Shown one piece after another: positions 48,924 to 59,793 of a stretch of 64,000 bases of DNA. The notes below the pieces were generated by a model, which did not search any database, was not told the origin of the DNA, and was given only the letters and a program-made list of their open reading frames with translations. This stretch comes from Chaenocephalus aceratus (Eukaryota > Chordata > Actinopteri > Perciformes > Channichthyidae), in the NCBI GenBank assembly GCA_023974075.1, contig CM043800.1:35218459-35282458 (forward strand), in the 5' to 3' direction. The position numbers and the translations under genes were made by a program. Every line of letters begins with the position of its first letter. The first letter of the stretch is position 1.

Positions 48924-48936
48924 AGGTCAGAGGTCA
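48924..48936 (+). promoter_or_regulatory. AGGTCA direct repeat DR1, first of two per satellite unit
   Basis: AGGTCA-G-AGGTCA, with a third half-site six bases upstream (48912-48917, making a DR6). DR1 is the consensus for HNF4, RXR and PPAR-type nuclear receptors. The same cluster occurs in all nine units that cover this part. Binding is not shown by sequence. Confidence 0.45.
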
Positions 48937-49092
48937 CATTCGCAATGCCGACAGTACCCTCAACGGCGCAAAGGAAGGTCCGACCGCTTTGAGCTGGCTC
49001 TCATTAGAACCGGCTCGAAAAGTACATGCAGATTGATGCCTCTGCTGCTCCTAATGTCAAAGGTTACGGCTTGAAATGTAACAAAGCTCCAA

Positions 49093-49105
49093 AGGTCAAA
49101 GGTCA
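49093..49105 (+). promoter_or_regulatory. AGGTCA direct repeat DR1, second of two per satellite unit
   Basis: AGGTCA-A-AGGTCA, a perfect DR1, about 170 bp after the first and repeated in every unit. Confidence 0.45.
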
Positions 49106-49525
49106 CGCTTTAATGCCGTACGGTGCCTTTTACAGCACAAAGGAAGGTCCGACCGCTTTGAGCTTGATGTCATTTTAACCGTCTCGGAGAGCAGATGCAA
49201 ATGGATGCCTCTGGTGCAACTAAATGTCAAAGGCTATGGCTTAAAATGTAACAAAACCTTCCGTTAAGGCCTTTTGAGAAGCTGCAGTGCTGCATGAGTG
49301 TTTAAAGGGAAATGGAAACACTTTTCAAACTGCTTTCCATGCGACAATATTCCCATTAGGAAATGTATTTATCTAGTCTATTTCCAATGTAAACGATCGA
49401 GATACGCAAATGTCTCTTTTGAAATACGTGCCTAATGACCATGGGCGCTGCCATTGCTCCGGGACTTTCCCAGTGACGTCACTGAATGGGTACGGCTTCC
49501 TGGCCAAAGCTCAATAACAAACAAC

Positions 49526-51385
49526 ATGGCGTGCAATGCATCAGTAGTTTGTAAAAGAAAACGGTTGTCGTCAGGACTTTATTGTATTGCCCCAGGCTGC
49601 ACAAATGGATTTTACACGAAGAAAGAAGAAGTACATTTCCATAGGCTGCCACTAACGGATGAGAAGCTGCTCAAAGCATGGGTTATTTCCATGAAACGGT
49701 CCGATCCGCCGCTGAATAAGTTTGCACGTGTGTGCAGCGAACACTTTACAAATGAAGATTATGTCCACAAAATGAGGTTTGATGAGTCTGGATGCCTGGT
49801 TCAATATAAAACATCGGATTTGAAGCCAGGATCTGTTCCCACAATATTCGATTTCTCAAGGTATGCAGTCGGGAACACCGACCGTCCCAGCACGTCGGCT
49901 GTGCAAGACAATGTCAACAAACGTGAAGTTCGAGCCACCAAACGAGTTGCTTCAGCTGCCGAGAGAGAGGTAAATATTGCAGCACTACCAGATTACTAGC
50001 TCACACATGTATTTACTGACACAGTGTGACCTTATTAATTAACGCAATCGCATCCAAACTAAATGATAGCTATTATTATGACGTAAAATGGAGAATTGGG
50101 GGTGTTCTATAGCTCAACTAATTAAACTGGCATACTGTCGAAAACAGCCCTAAAAAGGCTAGTATTGCTGGACTAGGTGTTCAATGGATGGTATTGCCAC
50201 AGACTGCCACCCTGCAGTGCAGAAGATGCTACGTGAGGACCACAAGACCATCAAGCATGAGTTTGACTTGTGGCACATTGTGAAAGGTGTGAAGAAGCGG
50301 ATGCTGCAGAGCAGGAATACCGAGCTGAAGGAGTGGGTGCGCATGGTATCCAACCATCTTTGGTACTGTGTGTGTACATGTGATGGTGACGCGTTACTGC
50401 TGAAGGAGAAATGGACGTCCATCCTCCATCATATCATCAATGTTCACGAGTGGCTGTCGGCAGAGAAGATGCTGAAGTGTGAACACGAGCCTTATTCTGA
50501 AGAGGATGGGAGTTCCCGACCTTGGTTGGAGCGTTCATCCAAGGCCTTTGGCACTCTACAGAAAGTGGTCATGGACAAGAGACTGTTGAAAAAACTAGAT
50601 AAGGTATTGTCTTAATTGCCCTTCTTCATTTATATATTCTGGCCTTATAAATTCACCACAAAGCAGTATATTTATCTAAAGAGAATATATTCAACGGATG
50701 TAGCCCTGAACAAATAGTAAACTATGAAATTGAAAATATGTATAAAAAAAAATACAAACACATGCATGATTAATATCAGTATTTGAATTATCCACCAACC
50801 ATGAGTGATTATTCAATAGTGATGTTTGAGAATTGCATGTCTGGCATCTCTCGACTCCAATAGTTCGCAATCTGACAAATTAAGTAATAACAAAAATGCT
50901 AAATAATGCTGACATTCATGACCCACTCTGTTCAATTGCAAGTTACAGAAGGGATCCATACTGGCGAGCTGGAGAGCATCCATTCTTTGTATACAAAGTA
51001 CGTTCCAAAGCGCAAGAAGTTCACGGAGGAGAGCTTTCAGGCACGCCTTCGCCTCGCTGCATTGGATCACAACCACAAAATCGACCGTGAGCAGGCACAG
51101 ACCAAGAAGGGGGCACTGCAGTTCAAACTGCAGTACTCGAAGCCTGCTGGAGGATATGTGGTGAAGGCGATGAAGACACCAAAAAGCTACAACTTCCGAA
51201 GAGAAATCATGGTAGGGGTAGTCGAGAGGTGTTTATCAGCATCGTCCATGAGGTCCGAACTTGCAGAACACCGTCATACAGATGCAGAGAAGGAGAAAAG
51301 GACACTTGGTGCGCATAAAGACCTGGTAAAACCATCGAAGGAGGATGCTGTGGCACACCACCTAAGTCGATTTGTGAACAAGTAA
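49526..51385 (+). CDS. THAP-domain transposase, internally deleted
   Basis: Exon 1 (49526-49969, donor gtaaat) encodes a THAP zinc-binding DNA-recognition domain: CIAPGCTN, then [26 protein letters not shown], and the closing [15 protein letters not shown] 49526 is preferred to the upstream 49454 because it is nearer the domain. A C-terminal part follows at about 50177-50603 ([14 protein letters not shown], then [17 protein letters not shown] and NHLWYC, with a probable catalytic Asp in ATDCHP; donor gtattg), and a last exon from about 50948 ends at 51385 ([18 protein letters not shown]). The two parts are only about 200 bp apart and do not join in phase, so the central transposase region is missing and the copy is defective. 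The protein would bind its own element ends in the nucleus. Confidence 0.65.
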
Positions 51386-51800
51386 TGTCGGTCTCTATGT
51401 GTCTGTCGTATATATGAAGTCAGCCTGTGGGACTCAATGTGTCTGTGGTGTATGAAGCTTAGTCAACCTGTGGGGCTCTGTGGCAAATAAATAAAGGACG
51501 TCTATGGCTGAAGTAATATATGCTGGTAGATTTGTATATTATTATTTGAAGGGTAAAAACATAGTTTGGTTCAGGAAAATGGTCTTTATTACTTTATGAA
51601 CATCAAGCACTGAAAAACATTTGTAGAATCTAGTGAGATACATGTATATGCTTGATAATATAAGTTGTAAATACTGTTCTGATATATCACAAACATTGTA
51701 TGAATGGTTCCATTATCTAAGTAGAATTTTCTTCGCTAGCCTAAATGTCACGATTTCACTGTCAAAGATGTGCCTTCCATGCATGGAATCATTGGTCACA

Positions 51801-52536
51801 TCATATCCCTCCAGAATATTCAAATCCTTTGTAGGTTACTGATGGGTAGTGACTTCGTACCCGATTCACAACACAGGCAGGTATCGGCACTCTGTTCCCT
51901 TTTCCAAGGAAACCTCTAGTCCAGATGGTGAATTGCCGATAAGCTGTTAGTCTGTAGAGGCTGAAATAAATAGGATACACATATAAATACAAAACATTTA
52001 ATTTAAAACAATTATATATTATTAAATAGGGCCTACACTTACTCGCTATTTATTGGTCGTTCGAGGCTTGCTGCACGCACGTCTCGTAGCGATACCATTG
52101 CGATCGCCAACATATCATTCTCGATGGAAACCATAGGGAACAGTCGGTGTTCCATGATACACTGGAGATTATTCCCGTCTGAATTGAGCATGTGGTCGAT
52201 ACCAATTCCCCTGCAACATCTACATTCATTTTCCGATGTCATCACCACACAATTGTTGCATGTACACCAATCTGTGTTGTCCATTCGTCCCGGGTTTTGA
52301 GAAACATCTTCTTCCTCTGAGACCGAGTCGGTACTGGAACTGGTGGTATTCCACTCGGCGAGTTCAGAACCGTCGGTACTTTCGGCGGATTCCGCGGACC
52401 TAATCGGTTCATAAGCATAGGCCATGGGATGCCTGGTAACTGTAGATGCTTCCACATCAATGTCATCTCCCAACGAATAGTCAAATTCATCGTTCAAAAC
52501 GTCCATCGCATTGCAAAATTCCTCCATCACTGCCAT
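51801..52536 (-). CDS. P2X7 C-terminal-domain-like protein of the Kolobok element
   Basis: Two exons: 52043-52536 ([15 protein letters not shown], donor gtaagt) and 51801-51960 (acceptor tttcag, stop TGA). They join in phase as GA/C and give 217 aa. The first 90 residues are acidic and Ser/Thr-rich (a likely disordered or activating region). Then comes [10 protein letters not shown] with a downstream ECRCC cysteine cluster, and after it [36 protein letters not shown] and a final YKGFEYS. Cys-x-Cys-x2-Cys, CRCC, AYRQF..W..G.LG, P.C....IR...P and Y.GF are hallmarks of the family related to the cytoplasmic ballast of P2X7, which binds zinc. No channel domain is present. All exon signals are intact, so this half of the element looks functional. 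Its role in transposition is unknown. Confidence 0.7.
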
Positions 52537-52918
52537 ATCTGCTACGTTGTGTTGACTTCCGGTGGAGCGAAAACACAGCCAGTGACGTCACCATTTGGGA
52601 CTCCCCTAATGGCGGCGGCCTGGTCCCGGAATTCCCCACCCGGCCGGCGGATAATTAATTTTCTTTTGGCGAGTAATATCATATACAATAAATATTACGA
52701 TCAATATCCATTGTAAAATGAATAAACTACCGGAATATTATAGCTGTAATTGGTGTTTCCTTTCCCCTTTAAAGTACTTTGAAAAGGGCTACAGAGATAA
52801 TTTTTTCACAGGGGGCCTCTAAATAGTGCCAAAATCAGGAATCTGAAATATGGGAACCCTAACCCACCCAGAACTTTTTTTCAATAAAATGTCAAACTTT
52901 CTCACATAATGCTGTGCT

Positions 52919-53925
52919 GCAGTGTTAATTTCGTTTACGAAAACTATGACGAAAAATGTTCGTCAACGACCTTTTTTACATGACTAAGACGAGACGATGA
53001 CGAGCTAAAAATAGATTCTTGATAACGAAAACTATGACGAAATGTAAATGTAGTTTTCGTTGACGAGACGAGACGAGACGAAGGTGTTAAGGGTGGACTA
53101 TCGGACATTAAAAATGCAGGATATTATTTTCCTCCAATTGTCCGTCTTCTCTTTCAAAATGCATCCCTGTCATTGGTTGAATTATTTGGGATTCTGGGAA
53201 TTTGCACACCTCACTCACCCCCGCCCACCCCAGCTTCACTGCAGCAGCACAGGTGGTGATGATATCCAAACAGTGAAGATGACGGATTCAGCGAAAGCGC
53301 TTTTAGTTTTTGGTCGCAAAAAAAGAATAGATATATGGACCAACTTTCTTTATAACTCGGTAGAAAATAAAACACACTGCACTGCAACTGCGGGAGAAGG
53401 AGAGACGCCATGTGGCTTCAAATTAGTTGGGAAGATTACGACTAACCTGAAGAGGCACTTAAAGGCGCACCATCCTGCTATTTATGCCACGGTAAGTTAG
53501 CTAACTGTAACGTTACATGATAAGTCGTAACTAACTCGTATGTGGTAACGCTAACTAAGCATATACATTTGCTAACGTTAAGTCTATGTTACTGGGCAGT
53601 CTGCATTGGCAAGTTGCCATTGCCAATGCAGACTGCTAGCTAGTCACTAGTTACTAGAGGCAAATGTACTAACTATCTAGGTTAGCTTAGCCTTTCTTGC
53701 AAACACGTTTTCAGTTTCCGGTAGCAAATGAATGATTCTGGCAAGTTCCAGGCTAATGTTGGCTGGGCTTGCATTGCAATAACTATCTAGTCACTGCAAT
53801 TATTGTGTGTTTTTTAAGAGTACACGGCAATTTATTTGGAAAATACTTTCTTATCTCTAAGGCCAGGTAGGCATATATAATAGGCTAGTTGTATTGTATT
53901 ATCACATAATTAGAATCTTCAAAAT
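52919..53925 (+). mobile_element. hAT element 5' fragment in the satellite
   Basis: Begins cagtgttaatttcg with repeated gacgagacgatgacgag words, the same end as the AFGP intron 1 elements. It contains a BED-finger exon and loses similarity before about 53925, where the satellite restarts roughly 30 bp upstream of where it broke off. The right terminus is therefore missing. Confidence 0.65.
53279..53491 (+). CDS. hAT transposase BED-finger exon
   Basis: Starts at ATG 53279 (MTDSAKALLVFGRKKRIDIW). The finger follows: a Cys (HCTATAGEGETPCGF) pair and then LKRHLKAHHP, the C2-H2 pattern of the BED DNA-binding domain of hAT transposases. It ends at a good donor (gtaagt) right after YAT. No catalytic domain follows. 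The frame is open further upstream, but that part overlaps the element terminus. Confidence 0.65.
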
Positions 53926-56900
53926 CAAACTTTCTCACATAATGCTGTCTGGAGCTTAGCATCTGACAGGCTTGTGGTGGGAGAGGGGAAGAAAATGAAA
54001 ACAATTGAAAAAATGTGGTTGGCGCTCCGAAACTTTGAGAGTGTGTTTTTGCACTTGTGTGGAACCCGCATGCAACATTTGGGGACCCTGCGACCTCGGA
54101 CGAGGTCAAAACCGAGGTCAGAGGTCACATTCGCAATGCCGACAGTACCCTCAACGGCACAAAGGAAGGTCCGACCGCTTTGAGCTGGCTCTCATGAGAA
54201 CCGGCTCGAAAAGTACATGCAGATTGATGCCTCTGCTGCTCCTAATGTCAAAGGTTACGGCTTGAAATGTAACAAAGCTCCAAAGGTCAAAGGTCACGCT
54301 TTCATGCCGTACGGTGCCTTTTACAGCACAAAGGAAGGTCCGACCGCTTTGAGCTTGATGTCATTTTAACCGTCTCGGAGAGCAGATGCAAATGGATGCC
54401 TCTGGTGCAACTAAATGTCAAAGGCTATGGCTTAAAATGTAACAAAACCTTCCGTTAAGGCCTTTTGAGAAGCTGCAGTGCTGCATGAGTGTTTAAAGGA
54501 CTTTGAAAAGGGCTAAAGAGATAATTTTTTCACAGGGGGCCTCTAAATAGGGCCTAGATCAGGAATCTGAAATATGGAAACCCTAACTACCCCAGAACTT
54601 TTTTATCAATAAAATGTCAAACTTTCTCACATAATGCTGTTTGGAGTTTAGCATCTGACAGGCTTGTGGTGGGAGAGGGGAAGAAAATGAAAACAATTGA
54701 AAAAATGTGGTTGGCGCTCCGAAACTTTGAGAGTGTTTTTTTGCACTTGTGTGGAACCCGCATGCAACATTTGGGGACCCTGCGACCTCGGACAAGGTCA
54801 AAACCGAGGTCAGAGGTCACATTCGCAATGCCGACAGTACCCTCAACGGCACAAAGGAAGGTCCGACCGCTTTGAGCTGGCTCTCATGAGAACCGGCTCG
54901 AAAAGTACATGCAGATTGATGCCTCTGCTGCTCCTAATGTCAAAGGTTACGGCTTGAAATGTAACAAAGCTCCAAAGGTCAAAGGTCACGCTTTCATGCC
55001 GTACGGTGCCTTTTACAGCACAAAGGAAGGTCCGACCGCTTTGAGCTTGAAGTCATTTTAACCGTCTCGGAGAGCAGATGCAAATGGATGCCTCTGGTGC
55101 AAATAAATGTCAAAGGCTATGGCTTAAAATGTAACAAAACCTTCCGTTAAGGCCTTTTGAGAAGCTGCAGTGCTGCATGAGTGTTTAAAGGACTTTGAAA
55201 AGGGCTAAAGAGATAATTTTTTCACAGGGGGCCTCTAAATAGGGCCTAGATCAGGAATCTGAAATATGGAAACCCTAACTACCCCAGAACTTTTTTTCAA
55301 TAAAATGTCAAACTTTCTCACATAATGCTGTCTGGAGTTTAGCATCTGACAGGCTTGTGGTGGGAGAGGGGAAGAAAATGAAAACAATTGAAAAAATGTG
55401 GTTGGCGCTCCGAAACTTTGAGAGTGTGTTTTTGCACTTGTGCGGAACCCGCATGCAACATTTGGGGACCCTGCGACCTCGGACAAGGTCAAAACCGAGG
55501 TCAGAGGTCACATTCGCAATGCCGACAGTACCCTCAACGGTGCAAAGGAAGGTCCGACCGCTTTGAGCTAGCTCTCATTAGAACCGGCTCGAAAAGTACA
55601 TGCAGATTGATGCCTCCGCTGCTCCTAATGTCAAAGGTTACGGCTTGAAATGTAACAAAGCTCCAAAGGTCAAAGGTCACGCTTTCATGCCGTACGGTGC
55701 CTTTTACAGCACAAAGGAAGGTCCGACCGCTTTGAGCTTGATGTCATTTTAACAATCTCGGAGAGCAGATGCAAATGGATGCCTCTGGTGCGACTAAATG
55801 TCAAAGGCTATAGCTTAAAATGTAACAAAACCTTCCGTTAAGGCCTTTTGAGAAGCTGCAGTGCTGCATGAGTGTTTAAAGGACTTTCAAAAGGGCTAAA
55901 GAGATAATTCTTTCACAGGGGGCCTCTAAATAGGGCCCAGATCAGGAATCTGAAACATGGGAACCCTAACCCACCCAGAACTTTTTTTCAATAAAATGTC
56001 AAACTTTCTCACATAATGCTGTCTGGAGCTTAGCATCTGACAGGCTTGTGGTGGGAGAGGGGAAGAAAATGAAAACAATTGAAAAAATGTGGTTGGCGCT
56101 CCGAAACTTTGAGAGTGTGTTTTTGCACTTGTGTGGAACCCGCATGCAACATTTGGGGACCCTGCGACCTCGGACAAGGTCAAAACCGAGGTCAGAGGTC
56201 ACATTCGCAATGCCGACAGTACCCTCAACGGCGCAAAGGAAGGTCCGACCGCTTTGAACTGGCTCTCATTAGAACCGGCTCGAAAAGTACATGCAGATTG
56301 ATGCCTCCGCTGCTCCTAATGTCAAAGGTTACGGCTTGAAATGTAACAAAGCTCCAAAGGTCAAAGGTCACACTTTCATGCCGTACGGTGCCTTTTACAG
56401 CACAAAGGAAGGTCCGACCGCTTTGAGCTTGATGTCATTTTAACAATCTCGGAGAGCAGATGCAAATGGAAGCCTCTGGTGTGACTAAATGTCAAAGGCT
56501 ATAGCTTAAAATGTAACAAAACCTTCCGTTAAGGCCTTTTGAGAAGCTGCAGTGCTGCATGAGTGTTTAAAGGACTTTCAAAAAGGGCAAAAGAGATAAT
56601 TTTTTCACAGGGGGCCTCTAAATAGGGCCCAGATCAGGAATCTGAAACATGGGAACCCTACCCCAGCCAGAACTTTTTTCAATAAAATGTCAAACTTTCT
56701 CACATAATGCTGTCTGGAGCTTAGCATCTGACAGGCTTGTGGTGGGAGAGGGAAGAAAATGAAAACAATTGAAAAAATGTGGTTGGCGCTCCGAAACTTT
56801 GAGAGTGTGTTTTTGCACTTGTGTGAACCCGCATGCAACATTTGGGGACCTGCGACCTCGGACAAGGTCAAAACCGAGGTCAGAGGTCACATTCGCAATG

Positions 56901-57796
56901 CCGACAGTACCCTCAACGGCGCAAAGGAAGGTCCGACCGCTTTGAGCTGGCTCTCATTAGAACCGGCTCGAAAAGTACATGCAGATTGATGCCTCCGCTG
57001 CTCCTAATGTCAAAGGTTACGGCTTGAAATGTAACAAAGCTCCAAAGGTCAAAGGTCACGCTTTCATGCCGTACGGTGCCTTTTACAGCACAAAGGAAGG
57101 TCCGACCGCTTTGAGCTTGATGTCATTTTAACAATCTCGGAGAGCAGATGCAAATGGATGCCTCTGGTGCGACTAAATGTCAAAGGCTATAGCTTAAAAT
57201 GTAACAAAACCTTCCGTTAAGGCCTTTTGAGAAGCTGCAGTGCTGCATGAGTGTTTAAAGGACTTTCAAAAGGGCTAAAGAGATAATATTTTCACAGGGG
57301 GCCTCTAAATAGGGCCCAGATCAGGAATCTGAAATATGGGAACCCTAACCCACCCAGAACTTTTTTTCAATAAAATGTCAAAACTTTCTCACATAATGCT
57401 GTCTGGAGCTTAGCATCTGACAGGCTTGTGGTGGGAGAGGGGAAGAAAATGAAAACAATTGAAAAAATGTGGTTGGCGCTCCGAAACTTTGAGAGTGTGT
57501 TTTTGCACTTGTGTGGAACCCGCATGCAACATTTGGGGACCCTGCGACCTCGGACAAGGTCAAAACCGAGGTCAGAGGTCACATTCGCAATGCCGACAGT
57601 ACCCTCAAAGGCGCAAAGGAAGGTCCGACCGCTTTGAGCTGGCTCTCATTAGAACCGGCTCGAAAAGTACATGCAGATTGATGCCTCCGCTGCTCCTAAT
57701 GTCAAAGGTTACGGCTTGAAATGTAACAAAGCTCCAAAGGTCAAAGGTCACGTTTCCATGCCGTACGGTGCCCTTTACAGCACAAAGGAAGGTCCC

Positions 57797-58144
57797 CATA
57801 TTACTGGAGATATCGTGATGGAGTTTTTTTACTCCAGTCAAAATATTCACGTGTATGCTGGTTTCGACGCAAAGATGCGTTACATCTACAAACAGAGCAT
57901 ACAATGAGAGCACATGATACACTTTTGATGTTTGTTTCATTTCTGAGATAATGTTACAGAATGTTTCGGAAAATGAAGATTCCAGGACCACTTTAAATGT
58001 TTCGTTTACAATCGTTTCCCAATGACCCGAAATAGTACTGCCAGAACGAACTATATCCAAAATGTCTTCCAGTTTACAAACTTCAGCCATTCTTTTTACA
58101 CAGGGGTCACTACTCGTTCTGTTTTCAATCGTCCCCATCACCAC
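57797..58144 (-). pseudogene. Unrecognised ORF truncated by the satellite
   Basis: From the ATG at 58144 about 116 codons are unique, after which the frame runs into satellite sequence, so the true C-terminus is lost. It starts MVMGTIENRTSSDP; later come HWETIVNETFKVV, and a hydrophobic helix, VYHVLSLYALFVDVTHLCVE, predicted to be buried. The helix pattern and order faintly recall small Bcl-2-like proteins, which DNA viruses often carry, but the BH1 glycine is not evident and I would not rely on this. It is collinear with the two ORFs upstream, all on the minus strand. Confidence 0.4.
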
Positions 58145-58223
58145 ACTTATTAAAAGGGTAATGACTACATTCTGATCAATATATACAGAGCGTTTGCATA
58201 GTAGTTTCCCATTTTTATTTTAC

Positions 58224-58784
58224 TTAAAAGAAAAAAGTCACTGCATTGAACAAGTCCCTGGCTTCTTCTCCATCCGACTGCTGTTTGTTAGTCTTCTTCT
58301 TCTCCATCCAACTCTGTATGGATATGTCAAGTCTCTCCTTGAGGCATCTGAATTTTACAAGCTTGTGCAGAAAAGCTTCCGAAGCGCGTCCTATCCTCAG
58401 TTTATCCTCGCGAATGCCTTTTTCAATAAGACTCTGGTCAATCACTGCAACGAAGTCGGCGAGCCAAAGTCTTTTCATTAACGCTTTGTAATTGTTTCTG
58501 AAGAAGAAATCGGGCATGTCATTCCGACAATCGTGTTGCCTCTGGTCGGGGTTACTGCGTCGGCATTCTTTGCAGATTTCTTTTCTGTACCGATACATCA
58601 CCATCTTCAGAATATAAAACAACTCCGCTTTCACTGTGTCCCTAAACCGAGACTTCTTGACCCGAGGAGTAGCATCAGCAGCAGTAGTACTGCAAGATTC
58701 GGGTTTCCCACATGGTGGTGTTGCTGGTGGACTCTGTTCCTGACTGCAACTCGCGGGGGGAGTCTTGGCTTTTCTCTGCTCCAT
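58224..58784 (-). CDS. Unrecognised 186-aa protein with C2HC motif
   Basis: Intronless, complete from ATG 58784 to stop. The first 45 residues are Pro/Ser/Lys-rich and probably disordered. From residue 46 it is helical and basic (SRFRDTVKAELFYILKMVMY), with a Cys-x2-Cys-x9-His-x-Cys motif (CKEC...HDC) that could bind zinc, then helices (NYKALMKRLWLADFVAVID) and a Lys-rich tail. A minus-strand AATAAA lies at 58213-58218, only a few bases past the stop. A 65-bp module shared with the next gene lies just upstream (58810-58875). Compact, unspliced and densely set ORFs suggest a viral or Maverick-like origin; I cannot name a family. Confidence 0.5.
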   Translation of the reverse strand: MEQRKAKTPPASCSQEQSPPATPPCGKPESCSTTAADATPRVKKSRFRDTVKAELFYILKMVMYRYRKEICKECRRSNPDQRQHDCRNDMPDFFFRNNYKALMKRLWLADFVAVIDQSLIEKGIREDKLRIGRASEAFLHKLVKFRCLKERLDISIQSWMEKKKTNKQQSDGEEARDLFNAVTFFF

Positions 58785-58809
58785 GGCTAGTTTACAACGG
58801 TCGTCTTAG

Positions 58810-58875
58810 CGAGGTCCTTCGTTTTAGATGATTTGCTGAGTGGAGGGTGGGGCTCATTGCGTTGAATGGGGGAGT
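58810..58875 (-). promoter_or_regulatory. Repeated upstream module
   Basis: A module of about 60 bp with gtcctt, tttagatgattt, ggaggg and gttgaat words precedes the 186-aa ORF. Related copies lie at 60670-60730 (upstream of the 262-aa ORF) and 59750-59818. On the minus strand it holds GC-box-like CCCGCCC / CCCACCC sequences. Position suggests promoter-proximal DNA; function is inferred. Confidence 0.4.
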
Positions 58876-59749
58876 CAATTATAGAATTGAGAGTTTTTAG
58901 AAAAAAAGTTCTTTAAGCGTTGTAGCTTTTTCATCTCATCTCCAGCAATAGGTCATCATTTAAGAACAAGTAATAGTTTTGTCAAGATTCTACAGAAAAA
59001 AGTCAAAAAAGTATATAGTATGTCAGAAATATGGAAAAGTCATATAGTATGTTGAAAATCAAAAAAAAGAAAACTCAATTCAATACAAATTAATGAATAT
59101 TTTACCCTGTTCTAAAGTTTTGCACCCTTAAAGAAAAACCCCTTCCTTACCAAGTACTTCATATTATACCCTTTGTTAAGTGTTGCGTACATCAGGGTGT
59201 ATCTCAAAGTATCTTGGTAACATAAAATAACTAAAATATGTAAGTTTATCAGAAAAGAAAAAACCTTGTTTATCTGAACAAGTGTTGCATACACCAAAGT
59301 GTGTCTAAAAGTATCTTAGTAACACAAGAAAAAGAGAAGAAAGCGTTGATGTTAACAAAAACTGGATTGTTCCACTGAAATAATTAATAAATAATTTCAA
59401 AAAGTGCTCTTAAAAAGAACAAATGTATTCAGATAAAAGTATTTTGTTAGACTATTAAGTCCACGATGATTACATGTAACCCCTAACCCATTTGTATTAT
59501 ATGTTTGTTTTCCTAATAAAGCCAGAGTCACCTGAATTAATTTTGTCTCCATACCTTTTATTTTTATTTTTTACATTTTGTAACAATCTTAAAACATTTG
59601 TAGAGAACAAACACTGTGGTTAAAATGAGTGTCTTTATGACGTCTCTCACACAGTTTTCACAAAATTCATTTTTAAACACATCATCTTGATACAGAGACA
59701 ACCCCTACATTCTTTTTACATAGGTAGAATACACAATGTTTTTCTTTGA
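58876..59749. other. No intact gene; paralogue remnant
   Basis: 58890-58935 (minus) resembles the LKELFKQS-coding part of the 262-aa ORF (agttctttaagc, then ttgtagcttttycatc), so an older copy of that gene once preceded the 186-aa ORF. The rest is AT-rich with no supported ORF. Confidence 0.45.
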
Positions 59750-59793
59750 GGGGTCCTTAGTTTAAAATGATCTGGTGAGGAGGGTGTGACTTG

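Larger units (their letters stand above)
49306..52768. mobile_element. Kolobok-type DNA transposon (3463 bp)
   Basis: Inserted in a satellite unit with a TTAA duplication (49302-49305 and 52769-52772). Termini are inverted: agggaaatggaaacac on the left, aggggaaaggaaacacc as reverse complement on the right. It encodes a THAP-type transposase on the plus strand and a P2X7-tail-like protein on the minus strand, meeting tail to tail. TTAA target, THAP domain and termini together indicate the Kolobok superfamily. The satellite reads through once the element and one TTAA are removed. Confidence 0.8.
47405..57795. repeat. Satellite array, about 691-bp units, nine copies
   Basis: The landmark gtcaaactttctcac recurs at about 48044, 48734, 52891, 53928, 54617, 55308, 55999, 56690 and 57379, a period of 688-692 bp. 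Units from 53.9 kb onward are highly alike; the first two (47.4-48.8 kb) are more diverged. Each unit gives the same small ORFs on both strands (for example 69 aa, 86 aa and 67 aa); these are explained by unit identity and contain no known domain. The array is interrupted by a Kolobok element (49306-52768) and a hAT fragment (52919-53925), and ends abruptly at about 57795. Confidence 0.9.

Noticed and set aside
48783..57719. Repeated 67-86-aa ORFs on both strands in the satellite
   Set aside because: They recur only because the units are nearly identical. They overlap each other in several frames and hold no recognisable domain.
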